DNA from: JBGPIT01 sp041485125
GTDB lineage: Bacteria > Desulfobacterota > Binatia > UTPRO1
NCBI GenBank assembly: GCA_041485125.1
Contig: JBGPIT010000222.1
Span: 1-8,475 of the forward strand
Direction of reading: 5' to 3'
DNA: 8,475 bases
Shown: piece by piece, positions 1 to 7,998 of the stretch
Position numbering within the stretch: the stretch's first letter is position 1
Layout of the letters: each line of letters starts with the position of its first letter
Position numbers and translations under genes: made by a program
The notes under the pieces: generated by a model
Database searches by the model: none
What the model saw: only the letters and a program-made list of their open reading frames with translations
Told to the model about the DNA's origin: nothing

Positions 1-2810
1 AGCGCCAGATGCGTGAGCTCCGTGAGCTGCTCACGCGCGCGGAGCCGCCGCGGGCCGACAGCGCGCGGCCCGCGGCGGAGATCGAGCTGGCAACCACCGT
101 CCCGCGTCCGCCGGTCGCTCCGCCGGTGACTGTCGCGCCACGATCGACCGGCGGGCCGCCGCCTGGCCACACCGAACCCCCACGACCGCCATCGCCGCCG
201 CGTGTGCGCGTGGATTGGGAGCGCCTGCTCGGTGTCCGCGCCGCCGCGATCGTGGGAGGCGTCGCCCTCGCCATGGCGGGGCTACTCTTCTTCAAGTACT
301 CGATCGAGCATGGCCTGATTCCGCCGTGGCTGCGGATTGTCATGGGCACGCTCGTCGGTCTCGCTTGCGTCGCCGGATCGGAGTTGCGGCTACGAAAGAG
401 CTACGCCGCTACTGCCAACGCGCTCGCCGGCGCCGGCATCGTCATCCTGTATGCCGCCTTCTGGGCGGCGGGCGTGCTCTACGAGTTGGTCGGCCTGAAC
501 GTTGCCTTCGTCGGCATGCTCGCGGTGACGGCTGCGTGCTGCGCCCTCTCGTGGCGACACGCGGCCCAGGTGATCTCGCTTTTGGGTCTCATCGGCGGCT
601 TCGCGACGCCGCTGCTTCTCTCGAGCGGATCCGACCATCCGATCGGCCTCTTCGGCTACATCCTCCTCCTCGACGTCGGACTGCTCGCGCTCGCGCGGCA
701 GCGGCGCTGGCCCATGCTGGGGCTGCTCAGCCTGGCGGGGACGGCCCTGTACGAGACGCTCTGGATCGGCATGCGTATGGGCCCCGAGCGCGTGTTCCTC
801 GGCCTCGCCGTTCTCGGCAGCTTCGCAATGCTGTTCGCCGTGGCCGGACGAACGACGCGGACGGATGGGGCCGAAGTATCGCGCTGGACGCAGGCGGCTG
901 GTGTACTCGTCCCGTTCGCCTTCGCCCTCTACTTCGCCGGGGACGCGCAGCTCGGGGCGCATCTGTATCCGCTTGCGATGCTGCTCGTTCTGTTGTGCGG
1001 CGCCGCCGCCTGGATCGGCCGAGCGGAGCGCAACTATCGGCTGGCTCTGAATGCCGCGGCGGCCGCGCTCGGGGTCATCTTCGTCTTCTTGCTTGCCCAC
1101 TCGCCGCGGGGCGGCCTGGCATGGGAAGCGGCGGCGGTCTCCTTGGTCCTGGCATCGACGTTTCATGTGTTCGTCGAGTTGGATCCCGGACGCGCCGACC
1201 GCGACGGTCCCGCCCCCGCCGCCGTGATCGCAAGTCTCGGACTGTTGGTCGTGCTCATCCTCGAGTCGGCACGACCGGGCGCCACGCCGTGGCCGTGGGT
1301 GGTGGGATCGATGGGTCTCGCAGCGCTCGTGATTCGGCACGCGGGCTTTCCTGGGCGAGATATTTTGCACCTCGCTGCGGCGCTCGGTGTGGGACTCGCG
1401 CTCGCGGTGCCGCAGCGTGCGCACGGCATGGAGGCTTCGTTCCCCTCACTCGCCGTCTATCTCGCGGTGCTGCTCGCGGCCGCTGTCGCGTTTCAGGGCG
1501 TCGCGCTTATGCGCGCATCGGCGGCTCGACCCTTCGCTGAGCACGCGGCCGCCCTCCTGCCCGTGGTGCTGCTCCTGCATCTCGATGGCGTACCGCTCCG
1601 CTCCTTTCCCGCGCCGTGGCTTTTCCTCGGCGGCGCCGCGGCACTCGGCCTCCTCACCGCTCTCGCGGCAACGCGCCTCGGCTTCGGACTTTGGTTCTTC
1701 GTCGCGATCCTCATGACCGGGCTCGTGCATTCGAGCTGGGCGCTACTGCGCTTCGGCGGGGCCGACGGCGCCCTCGCACTCGACGGATTCATCATGCAAG
1801 CGGGAGCCGTCGTGTTGTTCACTGCGTGGCCGTTCCTCACGGCCGTCCGCTTCCGCGGCGACCGCTGGGCGTGGCGTGCGGCGGCGCTCGCCGCTCCGAT
1901 CTGGTTTCTCTCCCTCCGGCGACTCTTCACGCTCCGCTTCGGCGATGACGCAATCGGCCTTCTCCCCCTCGCACTCGGCGCGCTCTCGCTCGTGGCCGCC
2001 ATGCGTGTGCGCGATCTCTGGCCGCGCGATGCGCCGCTTCGCATCAGCAGCCTCGCGTGGTTCTCGGCCACCGCGCTCGGCTTCACAGCGATCGCGGTGC
2101 CCCTGCAACTCGAGAAGGAATGGATCACGGTTAGCTGGGCGCTCGAGGGACTCGCCGTGACGGTGCTCTGGACCCGCCTCGACCATCCGGGTCTCAAGTA
2201 CTTCGCGCTCACGCTCCTGGCAGCCACGACCGCACGGCTGGTCGCCAACGAGGCCGTGCTCGGCTACTACCCGCGACCGGCGTGGCGGATCGTGAACTGG
2301 CTTCTCTACACGTACCTGGTTCCGGCGTCGGCGCTGCTCTGGACGTCGACGCTTCTTCGCACACACGAGGTCGGTCGCGCGCGGGACTGGGAACGCACGA
2401 GCCTCTACCAGTGGGGGCTGCCGATCGGCGCCTTCGGCTGCGGCCTCGCGGGGCTCCTCGTGATCTTCGCCTGGATCAACCTCGCCATCGCCGATTGGTT
2501 CGCCGCCGGGCCAACCTTGCAGATCACCTTCGCGCGGTTGCCGGCTCGTGACCTCGCCACCTCCATCGCCTGGGCGCTCTATGCGCTCGTGCTGCTCGCG
2601 GCTGGCGTGGCCCGCGAGAGCACGGGCCTCCGCTGGGTCAGTCTCAGCCTCGTCATGACCACCGTCGCCAAGGTGTTCCTCTACGACCTCGGGGAGCTTC
2701 ACGATCTCTACCGCGTCGGATCCCTTCTCGGGCTTGCCGCGTCCCTGATCGTCATCTCGCTCGCCTATCAGCGCTTCGTCTTTCGCGGTGCGCGCACGGG
2801 ATCGGCATGA
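1..2810 (+). CDS. DUF2339 family polytopic membrane protein (5' end cut by window edge)
   Basis: Large integral membrane protein of the DUF2339 family (COG5373-type predicted membrane protein); no biochemical function is known. From the first ATG at base 9, residues 1-68 are a Pro/Arg-rich linker. Residues 69-110 hold the family entry motif (WERLLGVRAAAIVGG, then FFKYSIEHGLIPPWLR). Residues 191-237 carry the typical GGFATPLLL...GYILLLDVGLLALARQRRWP signature. The C-terminus (about 888-926) has the conserved KVFLYDLGELHDLYRVGSLL block. In between lie more than 20 hydrophobic helices. Family members usually begin with a membrane helix and a coiled coil before the Pro-rich linker. Here the frame is open through the codons before ATG 9 (Arg-Gln at 3-8) and no Shine-Dalgarno is visible, so RQMRELRELLTR is probably the end of that coiled coil and the true start lies left of the window. 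The stop overlaps the next gene's start (ATGA), indicating an operon. Family assignment is firm; function is unknown. Confidence 0.92.
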   Translation, partial: RQMRELRELLTRAEPPRADSARPAAEIELATTVPRPPVAPPVTVAPRSTGGPPPGHTEPPRPPSPPRVRVDWERLLGVRAAAIVGGVALAMAGLLFFKYSIEHGLIPPWLRIVMGTLVGLACVAGSELRLRKSYAATANALAGAGIVILYAAFWAAGVLYELVGLNVAFVGMLAVTAACCALSWRHAAQVISLLGLIGGFATPLLLSSGSDHPIGLFGYILLLDVGLLALARQRRWPMLGLLSLAGTALYETLWIGMRMGPERVFLGLAVLGSFAMLFAVAGRTTRTDGAEVSRWTQAAGVLVPFAFALYFAGDAQLGAHLYPLAMLLVLLCGAAAWIGRAERNYRLALNAAAAALGVIFVFLLAHSPRGGLAWEAAAVSLVLASTFHVFVELDPGRADRDGPAPAAVIASLGLLVVLILESARPGATPWPWVVGSMGLAALVIRHAGFPGRDILHLAAALGVGLALAVPQRAHGMEASFPSLAVYLAVLLAAAVAFQGVALMRASAARPFAEHAAALLPVVLLLHLDGVPLRSFPAPWLFLGGAAALGLLTALAATRLGFGLWFFVAILMTGLVHSSWALLRFGGADGALALDGFIMQAGAVVLFTAWPFLTAVRFRGDRWAWRAAALAAPIWFLSLRRLFTLRFGDDAIGLLPLALGALSLVAAMRVRDLWPRDAPLRISSLAWFSATALGFTAIAVPLQLEKEWITVSWALEGLAVTVLWTRLDHPGLKYFALTLLAATTARLVANEAVLGYYPRPAWRIVNWLLYTYLVPASALLWTSTLLRTHEVGRARDWERTSLYQWGLPIGAFGCGLAGLLVIFAWINLAIADWFAAGPTLQITFARLPARDLATSIAWALYALVLLAAGVARESTGLRWVSLSLVMTTVAKVFLYDLGELHDLYRVGSLLGLAASLIVISLAYQRFVFRGARTGSA

Positions 2811-4897
2811 GACTACGCCGCTCGATCATGGTGACTTGTATCGCGCTCATCGCCTTCGCCGCGTGCGCGGTGCGTGCGGAAGAGCCGCCCGACCTCCGCC
2901 GGCTCTTTCCGCACACGGCCGACGTCCGCGTCTCCCCCGCGGCACGTCTCGTCCGCCTGGATCTGCCGCTCGAGGTCCTGACGACCTGCCGCTCCGATCT
3001 CTCCGACCTCCGCATTCTCGATCTCAACAATCGCGAGGTGCCGTTTGTCATCGACACCGGCCTCAAGCCCGCGAGTCCAACCTGGGTGCGCGAGACGGCC
3101 GAGGGGACGCTCCTCGACGTGCGGACCGAGGAGATCCGGCGCGACGCGGGCCCGCCACTCCGCCGCGAGACCTACGAGGTCGCGGCACCGACCAACCCGC
3201 CGCAGAGCGGCGCCTGGGACCTCATCGTCACGACGGAGCGGCCGAGCTTCGTGCGTCGTGTGGACGTCGCCGCGAAGGAGACCGACGGCAGCGCCGTCGC
3301 GCTGGTCACCAACGGCTCGCTGTTCATCTTGGCCAACCCGCGGCGTGAGAAGACGCGGCTCACGCTGCCGGCCTTCTCCGGGGATCGGCTGACGGTCACG
3401 CTAGAAGGCGAGGACGGCGTCTACCTCGAGCCGAGGTTCCGCTTCGAGAGCGCCCGTGCGATCGAGCCCAGCGCGCGCATCGTCGTCCCGCTCGAGGAGG
3501 TCGGGCGTCGACGCGCCAACGACCGCACGATCGTGGAGCTCGCGCGGCCGGCCGGCGTGGTTCCCGACGGCTTGCGCGTGGAGACGACCAGCGGATTCTT
3601 CGATCGCGACGTGGAGGTCTGGGACGACGGCGGAGGTGGCTCGGCGATGGTCGTGGGCCGGGCGCGTATCTTCCGGGTAGAAGCGCCGGCGATGGTCGAG
3701 GAGCGCGAGATAGGCTTGCCCACCGCGCGCGGCGAGCGCCTGCGTGTCGAAATCGTCGACGGAGACAGCCCGACACTGGAAGGACTCTCGTTCTCGGCGC
3801 TCGTGCGGCAACCCTCGCTCGTCTTCTCTCTGGCGTCGGCGACGGGCGATGGGCCGGCCGGCGCACTTCTTTTCGGCGGTGGTCGCGCCTACGCGCCCCG
3901 CTATGACCTCGCAGGGCTCATGTCGGCGCTGGACCCGTCCGCGCGAGACGAGCGTACCAGCGCCGCCGTCCGCCTACGCGACCCGAGTATCGACCGCGCC
4001 GATCTCGGACCCATCCGCGCCAACCCGGCCTTCGATGGCGCCCCCGTCCTCGGCTTCGCGATGCGACCGGGCACGGACATCGACGTCCGCAGCTACACGC
4101 ACCGCCGCCCCCTCACCGTGGTGCCCTCCGCCGATGGTCTCTCCCGACTGCGTCTTCGGCCCGCGGACCTGGCGCTTGCACGCCCCGATCTCGCCGATCT
4201 CCGTATCGTCGATGCCGCTTCACATCAGTGGCCCTATCTGCTCGAGCGCAACGCCGCGACGGAGTGGCAGGAGCTCGACGTTGGCGCTCCGACCCGCAAG
4301 CGCGGTACCTCACGTTACGAGCTCGCCCTTCCCGTCGTCCCGCTCGGGTTCGACCAGGTCGTGCTGGAAACTCGTGCGCCCTTCTTCGACCGCGCCTATC
4401 GGCTGCTCGGCAAGAGCGGGAACGAGGCCCAGCGCACGCTCGCGGAGGGCCGGCTTGCACGTGTCGGCGGGCGGACGCAGTCCGTGATCCTCGACGTTGC
4501 ACCCACGCGTATCGATGCGCTTGCTCTGGTTGTCGAGGACGGCGACGACGCACCGCTCGCCTTCGATACCGTTCGGGTTCGCCTGCAATTGCCCGATCTC
4601 TTCCTCGTCGCCCCAGCCGGCGCGTACGCGCTCGTTTTGGGAGATCCGGAGTCCGGGCCGCCGGAGTACGAGCTCGGACGCGCGCGACAGCTCGTTCTTG
4701 CCGTCAGCAGTGCCCCTGTCATGACCGGCGACCTCGTACGCAATCCCGAGTACAGCCTGCGTGCGCGCATACAGAGCGGTGACCGGGCACGCAAGATCCT
4801 GCTCTGGGCGGTGCTGCTTCTCGCCGTGGTCGTCCTGACCGTCGTCACCTTGCGCGCCGCGCGCCGTGAGGAGACGGTCGGGGGCGACACACCGTAA
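2807..4897 (+). CDS. DUF3999-type secreted, membrane-anchored protein with internal duplication
   Basis: A 696-residue envelope protein resembling DUF3999; function unknown. Residues 1-24 form a Sec signal peptide (Arg-rich start, hydrophobic VTCIALIAFAACAV, likely cleavage after AVRA). Residues 25-660 are a beta-rich extracytoplasmic region. Residues 664-682 (ILLWAVLLLAVVVLTVV) form one membrane helix, followed by a short basic tail, so the bulk should face the periplasm. The family block DLSDLRILDLNNREVPFVID (residues 64-83) recurs as DLADLRIVDAASHQWPYLLE (461-480). FFDR recurs at 264-267 and 526-529, and a VDGDSP/EDGDDA block at 317-322 and 577-582. This suggests a duplicated core; usual family members are, from memory, nearer 450-500 residues. 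The start is taken at the ATGA overlap with the upstream gene; there is no strong Shine-Dalgarno, so coupled translation is likely. An in-frame ATG at 2828 is an alternative. Pairing with DUF2339 supports the assignment and a joint envelope role (inference). Confidence 0.84.
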   Translation: MRLRRSIMVTCIALIAFAACAVRAEEPPDLRRLFPHTADVRVSPAARLVRLDLPLEVLTTCRSDLSDLRILDLNNREVPFVIDTGLKPASPTWVRETAEGTLLDVRTEEIRRDAGPPLRRETYEVAAPTNPPQSGAWDLIVTTERPSFVRRVDVAAKETDGSAVALVTNGSLFILANPRREKTRLTLPAFSGDRLTVTLEGEDGVYLEPRFRFESARAIEPSARIVVPLEEVGRRRANDRTIVELARPAGVVPDGLRVETTSGFFDRDVEVWDDGGGGSAMVVGRARIFRVEAPAMVEEREIGLPTARGERLRVEIVDGDSPTLEGLSFSALVRQPSLVFSLASATGDGPAGALLFGGGRAYAPRYDLAGLMSALDPSARDERTSAAVRLRDPSIDRADLGPIRANPAFDGAPVLGFAMRPGTDIDVRSYTHRRPLTVVPSADGLSRLRLRPADLALARPDLADLRIVDAASHQWPYLLERNAATEWQELDVGAPTRKRGTSRYELALPVVPLGFDQVVLETRAPFFDRAYRLLGKSGNEAQRTLAEGRLARVGGRTQSVILDVAPTRIDALALVVEDGDDAPLAFDTVRVRLQLPDLFLVAPAGAYALVLGDPESGPPEYELGRARQLVLAVSSAPVMTGDLVRNPEYSLRARIQSGDRARKILLWAVLLLAVVVLTVVTLRAARREETVGGDTP

Positions 4898-4958
4898 CCG
4901 CTCGCGGGTGCGCCACTGAACGAATGGTAGCGAGCTAGTCTCCTGACGGACCTCGCAT

Positions 4959-4976
4959 CGCGTGCGCCGGCACGCG
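4959..4976. other. 7-bp perfect hairpin downstream of the DUF2339-DUF3999 operon
   Basis: CGCGTGC and GCACGCG are exact inverted repeats around a GCCG loop, 61 bases after the DUF3999 stop codon. It is the first strong stem after the operon, but no T-run follows it, so an intrinsic terminator is doubtful. It could act in Rho-dependent 3' end protection, or be part of the rearranged sequence in front of the tRNA-Leu half, which it partly overlaps in position. Confidence 0.3.
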
Positions 4977-4998
4977 TCCATTCCACCAGACCGCACAC

Positions 4999-5051
4999 CT
5001 CAGAATCTCGTGCGGGCAACCTCCGTGTCGGTTCAAGTCCGACCTCCGGCA
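4999..5051 (+). pseudogene. 3' half of a tRNA-Leu(CAG) gene (attachment-site-like remnant)
   Basis: From the anticodon loop CTCAGAA (anticodon CAG, 5001-5003) to the discriminator A at 5051, the sequence reads as a class II tRNA. It has a 3' anticodon stem TCTCG, a long variable arm (5011-5026, CGGG pairing with TCCG) and a T arm GTCGG-TTCAAGT-CCGAC (5027-5043). The 3' acceptor strand is CTCCGGC (5044-5050). CCA follows only after an extra T. The 5' anticodon stem should be CGAGA but the bases before the loop are CACAC, and no normal D arm or 5' acceptor is present; only GCCGG at 4966-4970 could pair with the acceptor end. It is therefore not a functional tRNA gene. A fragment running from anticodon loop to 3' end is what tyrosine-recombinase integration leaves at the far side of an element, so an att remnant is the likely reading. 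Confidence 0.72.
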
Positions 5052-5055
5052 TCCA

Positions 5056-5623
5056 AATCCCATGCTGATGATTTCGAGGCTGCGGCGTACCGGTGGGGTG
5101 TTTTACGACGCGCGATCTGCGTCGCTGTGGCGAAGACAGTAGAGGGGCGGATGTCAACACAAAGTAGAAATGTCCGCCGGGAGAAACCGGACATTTGCAC
5201 TTGGGGCCTACAACGGATGGTCCGAGATTGGCGAATATGTCAACCAGCCCGATCGAAAACGCCACTAAAGTTTCCTTCTGTCAAATCCACTTCGGTCCGA
5301 CCGGAAGCTGCTGCGGCCTCCGCCGCACGGTCTGATATCCTGTCGCTCGAGAACCGAACCAGCCGATAGTTTCAGCCCGGCACAGGAAACTCGCGGGCGC
5401 GTAAAACGGCTTCGGTGACCTCGCGTTGTGATGGATTGCTGCACCCGCTGCGGGAGCAGCGTCGGCGTGTTGGCGCGGCCAATACAGCGACGCGCCGAGA
5501 AGCGCCGTCGGTCGTACTTAGGGGCGTGGGCGCGGGTCGCCAACGGCGGCTTTGACGGATAACGTCAGCAGACCGGCACCTGCGCTGGTGCAAATACATT
5601 GCCTTGGCGTTCCGGGCCGGATG
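5056..5623. other. Gene-poor segment between the tRNA-Leu half and the GT-C-like gene
   Basis: About 570 bases without a convincing gene. Bases 5141-5290 are about 51% G+C, clearly below the surrounding coding DNA. Short inverted repeats occur: CGACGC/GCGTCG at 5106-5124, a longer one at 5152-5212 (separate entry), and GCACC/GGTGC at 5576-5591 just beyond the stop of the minus-strand gene. None has a T-run placed to make a clear terminator. Open frames here are short, Arg-rich and lack ribosome sites. The low GC and lack of genes fit leftover mobile-element or intergenic DNA. Confidence 0.5.
5152..5212. repeat. 25-bp imperfect inverted repeat with TGT...ACA ends
   Basis: The left arm (5152-5176) starts TGTCAACACAAAG and ends AAATGTCCG. 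The right arm (5188-5212) starts CGGACATTT and ends CCTACA. The inner 9 bp (5168-5176 with 5188-5196) are perfectly complementary, and the full 25-bp arms match at 18 positions around an 11-base spacer. TGTCAA recurs at 5238 and 5279. The TG...CA outer ends and low-GC setting resemble insertion-sequence terminal or subterminal repeats, possibly two ends brought together or a minimal element. A large operator or a structured RNA is the alternative. No transposase is nearby. Confidence 0.5.
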
Positions 5624-6460
5624 CTAACGGAACAATCGGCCGAGCAATGGGTCCGCCTCAGCACTCCGTTGGCATGCCGCACCACCATCCTTGGTCGCCG
5701 CCTGCGCGAGAAGCTGCCTTGCCATAGCAGCGTCTCCTCGAAGAGCCGCGGCCTTCGCAAGTCCCGTGTATGGTCCGCACGCGTTCGGCATCAGACCGAC
5801 CATGCGACGAAGATGCCGCTCTGCCTCCTCGAACGCTCCTTCATTCAGCAGATCATCGGCGCGCGCGCCGAGGGCGAGCGCGGTCAGATTCGCGATCCGG
5901 GAGGACGCAGGGTAGAGCGCGAGGGCTTCCTCGAGCCTGGGAAGCTGTGCTGCGATCCGACCGGATCGGAACGCCGCTTGCCCAGCCATGATCCCGAGCT
6001 CTTCGGTGCGCGTTTGGGGCCAAAGGCGATTCGCCTCGTTGAGCGCCAAATCAGGCCGGCCGACGACGGTCAGGAATACCACGAGGTTCGCGCTGGGATA
6101 GGCGAGCCGTTTCCCTCCGAGCCATGCCGGCACGGCGGGATCACTGTGATCGTCGTTCACGAGCTCGTCGACGCGCTTGTCGAGATTGACACGGTGTTGC
6201 TCCACCAGCGCGGCAGTGGTGTCGTCGACGCGCGCGAAGACGGCGCCGGCGCGATCGAGGAAGACGAGTGCCCACTTGTCGCTCGCGGCCAGCTTTCCCA
6301 GGAGCGCCGCTGTCGCGCCGGACGGCAGGTCGACGACGACGGTGCGGACGCCGTGTCGGCGATGGAGCTCTTCGGGATCGCTTTCGGAGCAGGTCACGTG
6401 GGTGCGGTAGTAGGTGAGAAATGCCGGCGGGTACATGGACGTGTTCCCGGCGATGAACAC
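5624..6460 (-). pseudogene. C-terminal part of the broken GT-C-like membrane protein: extracytoplasmic end plus TPR-like tail
   Basis: This continues the upstream minus-strand frame after a one-base shift. It opens with VFIAGNTSMYPPAFLTYY, the segment that in related membrane proteins directly follows the GGYLLYRLHP block (commonly VFIDGRTDLYG). About 278 residues remain to the TAG at 5624-5626. The first ~75 hold the GVRTVVVD...WALVFLDRAGAVFARV module typical of these proteins. The rest is helical and Ala/Leu-rich with TPR-like pairs (for example LNEANRLWPQ, LEEALALYPASSRIANL, FEEAERHLRRMVGLMP, MARQLLAQA), suggesting a protein-interaction tail. The frame stays open upstream to about 6748, but that stretch is Arg-rich shadow sequence, so 6460 marks where homology begins. 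If the shift is a sequencing error, this is simply the end of one ~790-residue protein. Confidence 0.68.
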
Positions 6461-7998
6461 CCCCGGTCGGGGTGCAGGCGGTAGAGCAGGTATCCGCCGA
6501 GATCGAAGTTGTTGAGGAGCGGTCCAGTCAACCGTTCGCGCTCGATGAAGCTCGCGGCGGCCGCCGGAAAGCGGTCGGTGTCGATGCCCCAACCGGCGCG
6601 GCTTGGCGCGCGCACCCCAGTGTTCAGGCGATCTGACAGTCGGAGCCATCCCGTCATGATGACGATCAGGAGCGCGGCGCAGAGCACAGCCGCGCGTCTT
6701 CCAGGAATCGGATATCTCCGACCGAGCTCGGCCGCCGTGCGGGTCCAAGCTGGGGCAAACAGGATGAGCGCGGCCGGTACGATCAGCACCACGTTCCGAA
6801 TGAGCGGGATGGCGAGGATCGTGAATCCCGCCAACAGGAGCGGTCCGATGAAGCTCCGGTCCCGGAGCTGTGCCGGAACTTCAAAGGTCGCCATGAGAAA
6901 GAGCACGAACATGATGCGATAGGACGGATCGAGGAGGCCGGGTGGCGGCCACAGCAACCAAGGAACGGCGGCGGCGAGCGCCACGACCTGGCGAGCGAGC
7001 GCCGACCGCCCGACGGGTGCAACGTTCACGACGACCGAGGCCACAGCACTGGCACCGAGCAGAAGCCACCGAGCCACTCCCATACCCTGCATGATCTCCG
7101 TCGACGGCGAGAACTCGGTGATCGCCGCCCGGAACGCGGGATTGCGACGGAGTTCGAGGATCTGGGACGCGGGAGAGATCAGGGCGTGCCATCCCTGTGG
7201 GTGCAGGACGCACGCCGCGACGCCGAGAACGAATAGTATCAGACGTTCACGCATGCTGATTCTAAGGGAACGCGCGCCGGTACTGTGGGTCAACTGGTCA
7301 CCGAGGGCGGTGCCGGCCGTTGCTGCAACCAACACAACGAGCCCGTTCACGAAGTATCCGTGGAGGTTTACCCACAGGGCGAGGAGCAGAGGCGTCACCC
7401 ACAGAAGTCGGCGGTACGACAGATCCGCTCCGACAAGGCCGATCGCGACGGCGAGAAGAGCGTGGCTCAGCGTGTCCGGACGCGGCTCTAGACGCAAGCT
7501 ACACGCGAGAAGGGCGAGCGAGACGCCGACGAGCGCTGCCGCAGGCGACGCACCCCACGCCCGCTGCATCCAGTACCAGGCCCCGGCCGCGAGCATACAG
7601 AGAACGATCTGGTAGACCATGAGCCCGTCGCTGCCGGCGGTGGCGTTCGCAAGGGCCGCGAGCACCGAGGCAAGCCACTTGTCCTCGACGTAGGGATATT
7701 TCGGATATGCATCGATGAAGGTCGACACGCCGAGCGTGGCTGGCTCACGCAGAATCGCGCGGCCGACGGCCGTCTGGAGAAATACGTCGGGATCCATGAT
7801 TCTGTGCAGGCCGAATGCGGCACCCAGGATGAGCGCCAAGAGGAACGCGGCCCTGTTGCTGAGCGCGTCGCCGGAAGGCGGAAGCGGTTGCTCTTCCCTC
7901 GACGGAGCGCTCGATCGCGGAGTCGCGGCGACAGGACGCTGAGACGCGCCCAGTCGATGTTTTCTTGTCCGCGATCCCAACGAGGAGGTGGTGCCCAT
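6394..7998 (-). pseudogene. GT-C-like polytopic membrane protein, N-terminal part (frameshifted)
   Basis: An integral membrane protein of the poorly characterised group with DPD...W and NxHG motifs, often annotated as hypothetical or glycosyltransferase-like; the substrate is unknown. From ATG 7998, residues 1-48 are a polar, Arg/Pro-rich tail. Helices follow at about 49-66, 127-146, 153-168, 178-193, 199-232, 250-266, 310-328, 336-351, 359-373, 382-416 and 434-449. Recognisable blocks are MDPDVFLQTAVGRAI (68-82), YVEDKWLASVL (103-113), EPRPDTLSHALL (171-182), WVNLHGYFVNGL (209-220), LHPQGW (265-270), ITEFSP (293-298) and NNFDLGGYLLYRLHP (496-510). The acidic residues in DPD after helix 1 resemble a GT-C active-site loop (inference). 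True homology stops near residue 513; the last ~20 residues to 6394 are out-of-frame read-through. No Shine-Dalgarno precedes the start, and the first ~19 residues are antisense to an integrase remnant, so the native start may be lost. Confidence 0.72.
6460..6464 (-). other. Frameshift site in a run of five G
   Basis: On the minus strand, reading CAC CCC GAC CGG GGG gives HPDRG and then nonsense. Taking the last G of the run into GTG TTC ATC restores the conserved VFIAG continuation. One base is missing relative to an intact gene (for example CGGCGGGTG becoming CGGGGGTG). A sequencing or assembly error at the homopolymer, a real mutation and programmed slippage are all possible; the run is short for programmed slippage and no stimulatory signal was recognised. 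Confidence 0.72.

Noticed and set aside
390..1424. Long Arg/Glu-rich open frame on the minus strand, with similar ones at 1743-2702 and elsewhere
   Set aside because: Highly charged, low-complexity composition typical of antisense shadows of high-GC membrane-protein genes; the opposite strand encodes clear DUF2339 motifs.
5106..5124. CGACGC/GCGTCG stem next to TTTT as an intrinsic terminator
   Set aside because: The T-run lies on the 5' side of the stem on the plus strand and gives A's after the stem on the minus strand, so it fits neither direction.
4396..5265. Minus-strand frame containing MPEVGLEPTRRLPARDSEV
   Set aside because: This is the familiar spurious translation of the antisense strand of a tRNA-Leu 3' half, and the rest is the shadow of the DUF3999 gene.
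5431..5562. Small ORF of 43 codons beginning MDCCTRCGSS with a CxxC-like motif
   Set aside because: No ribosome site, Arg-rich random-looking remainder, no second Cys pair for a zinc ribbon and no recognisable family.
5576..5591. GCACC/GGTGC hairpin as terminator of the minus-strand gene
   Set aside because: Only 5 bp and not followed by a T-run on the minus strand.
5552..6484. 310-codon plus-strand frame opposite the TPR-like tail
   Set aside because: Antisense shadow; the minus strand carries the conserved VFIAGNTS and TPR-like sequence, while the plus frame resembles nothing known.
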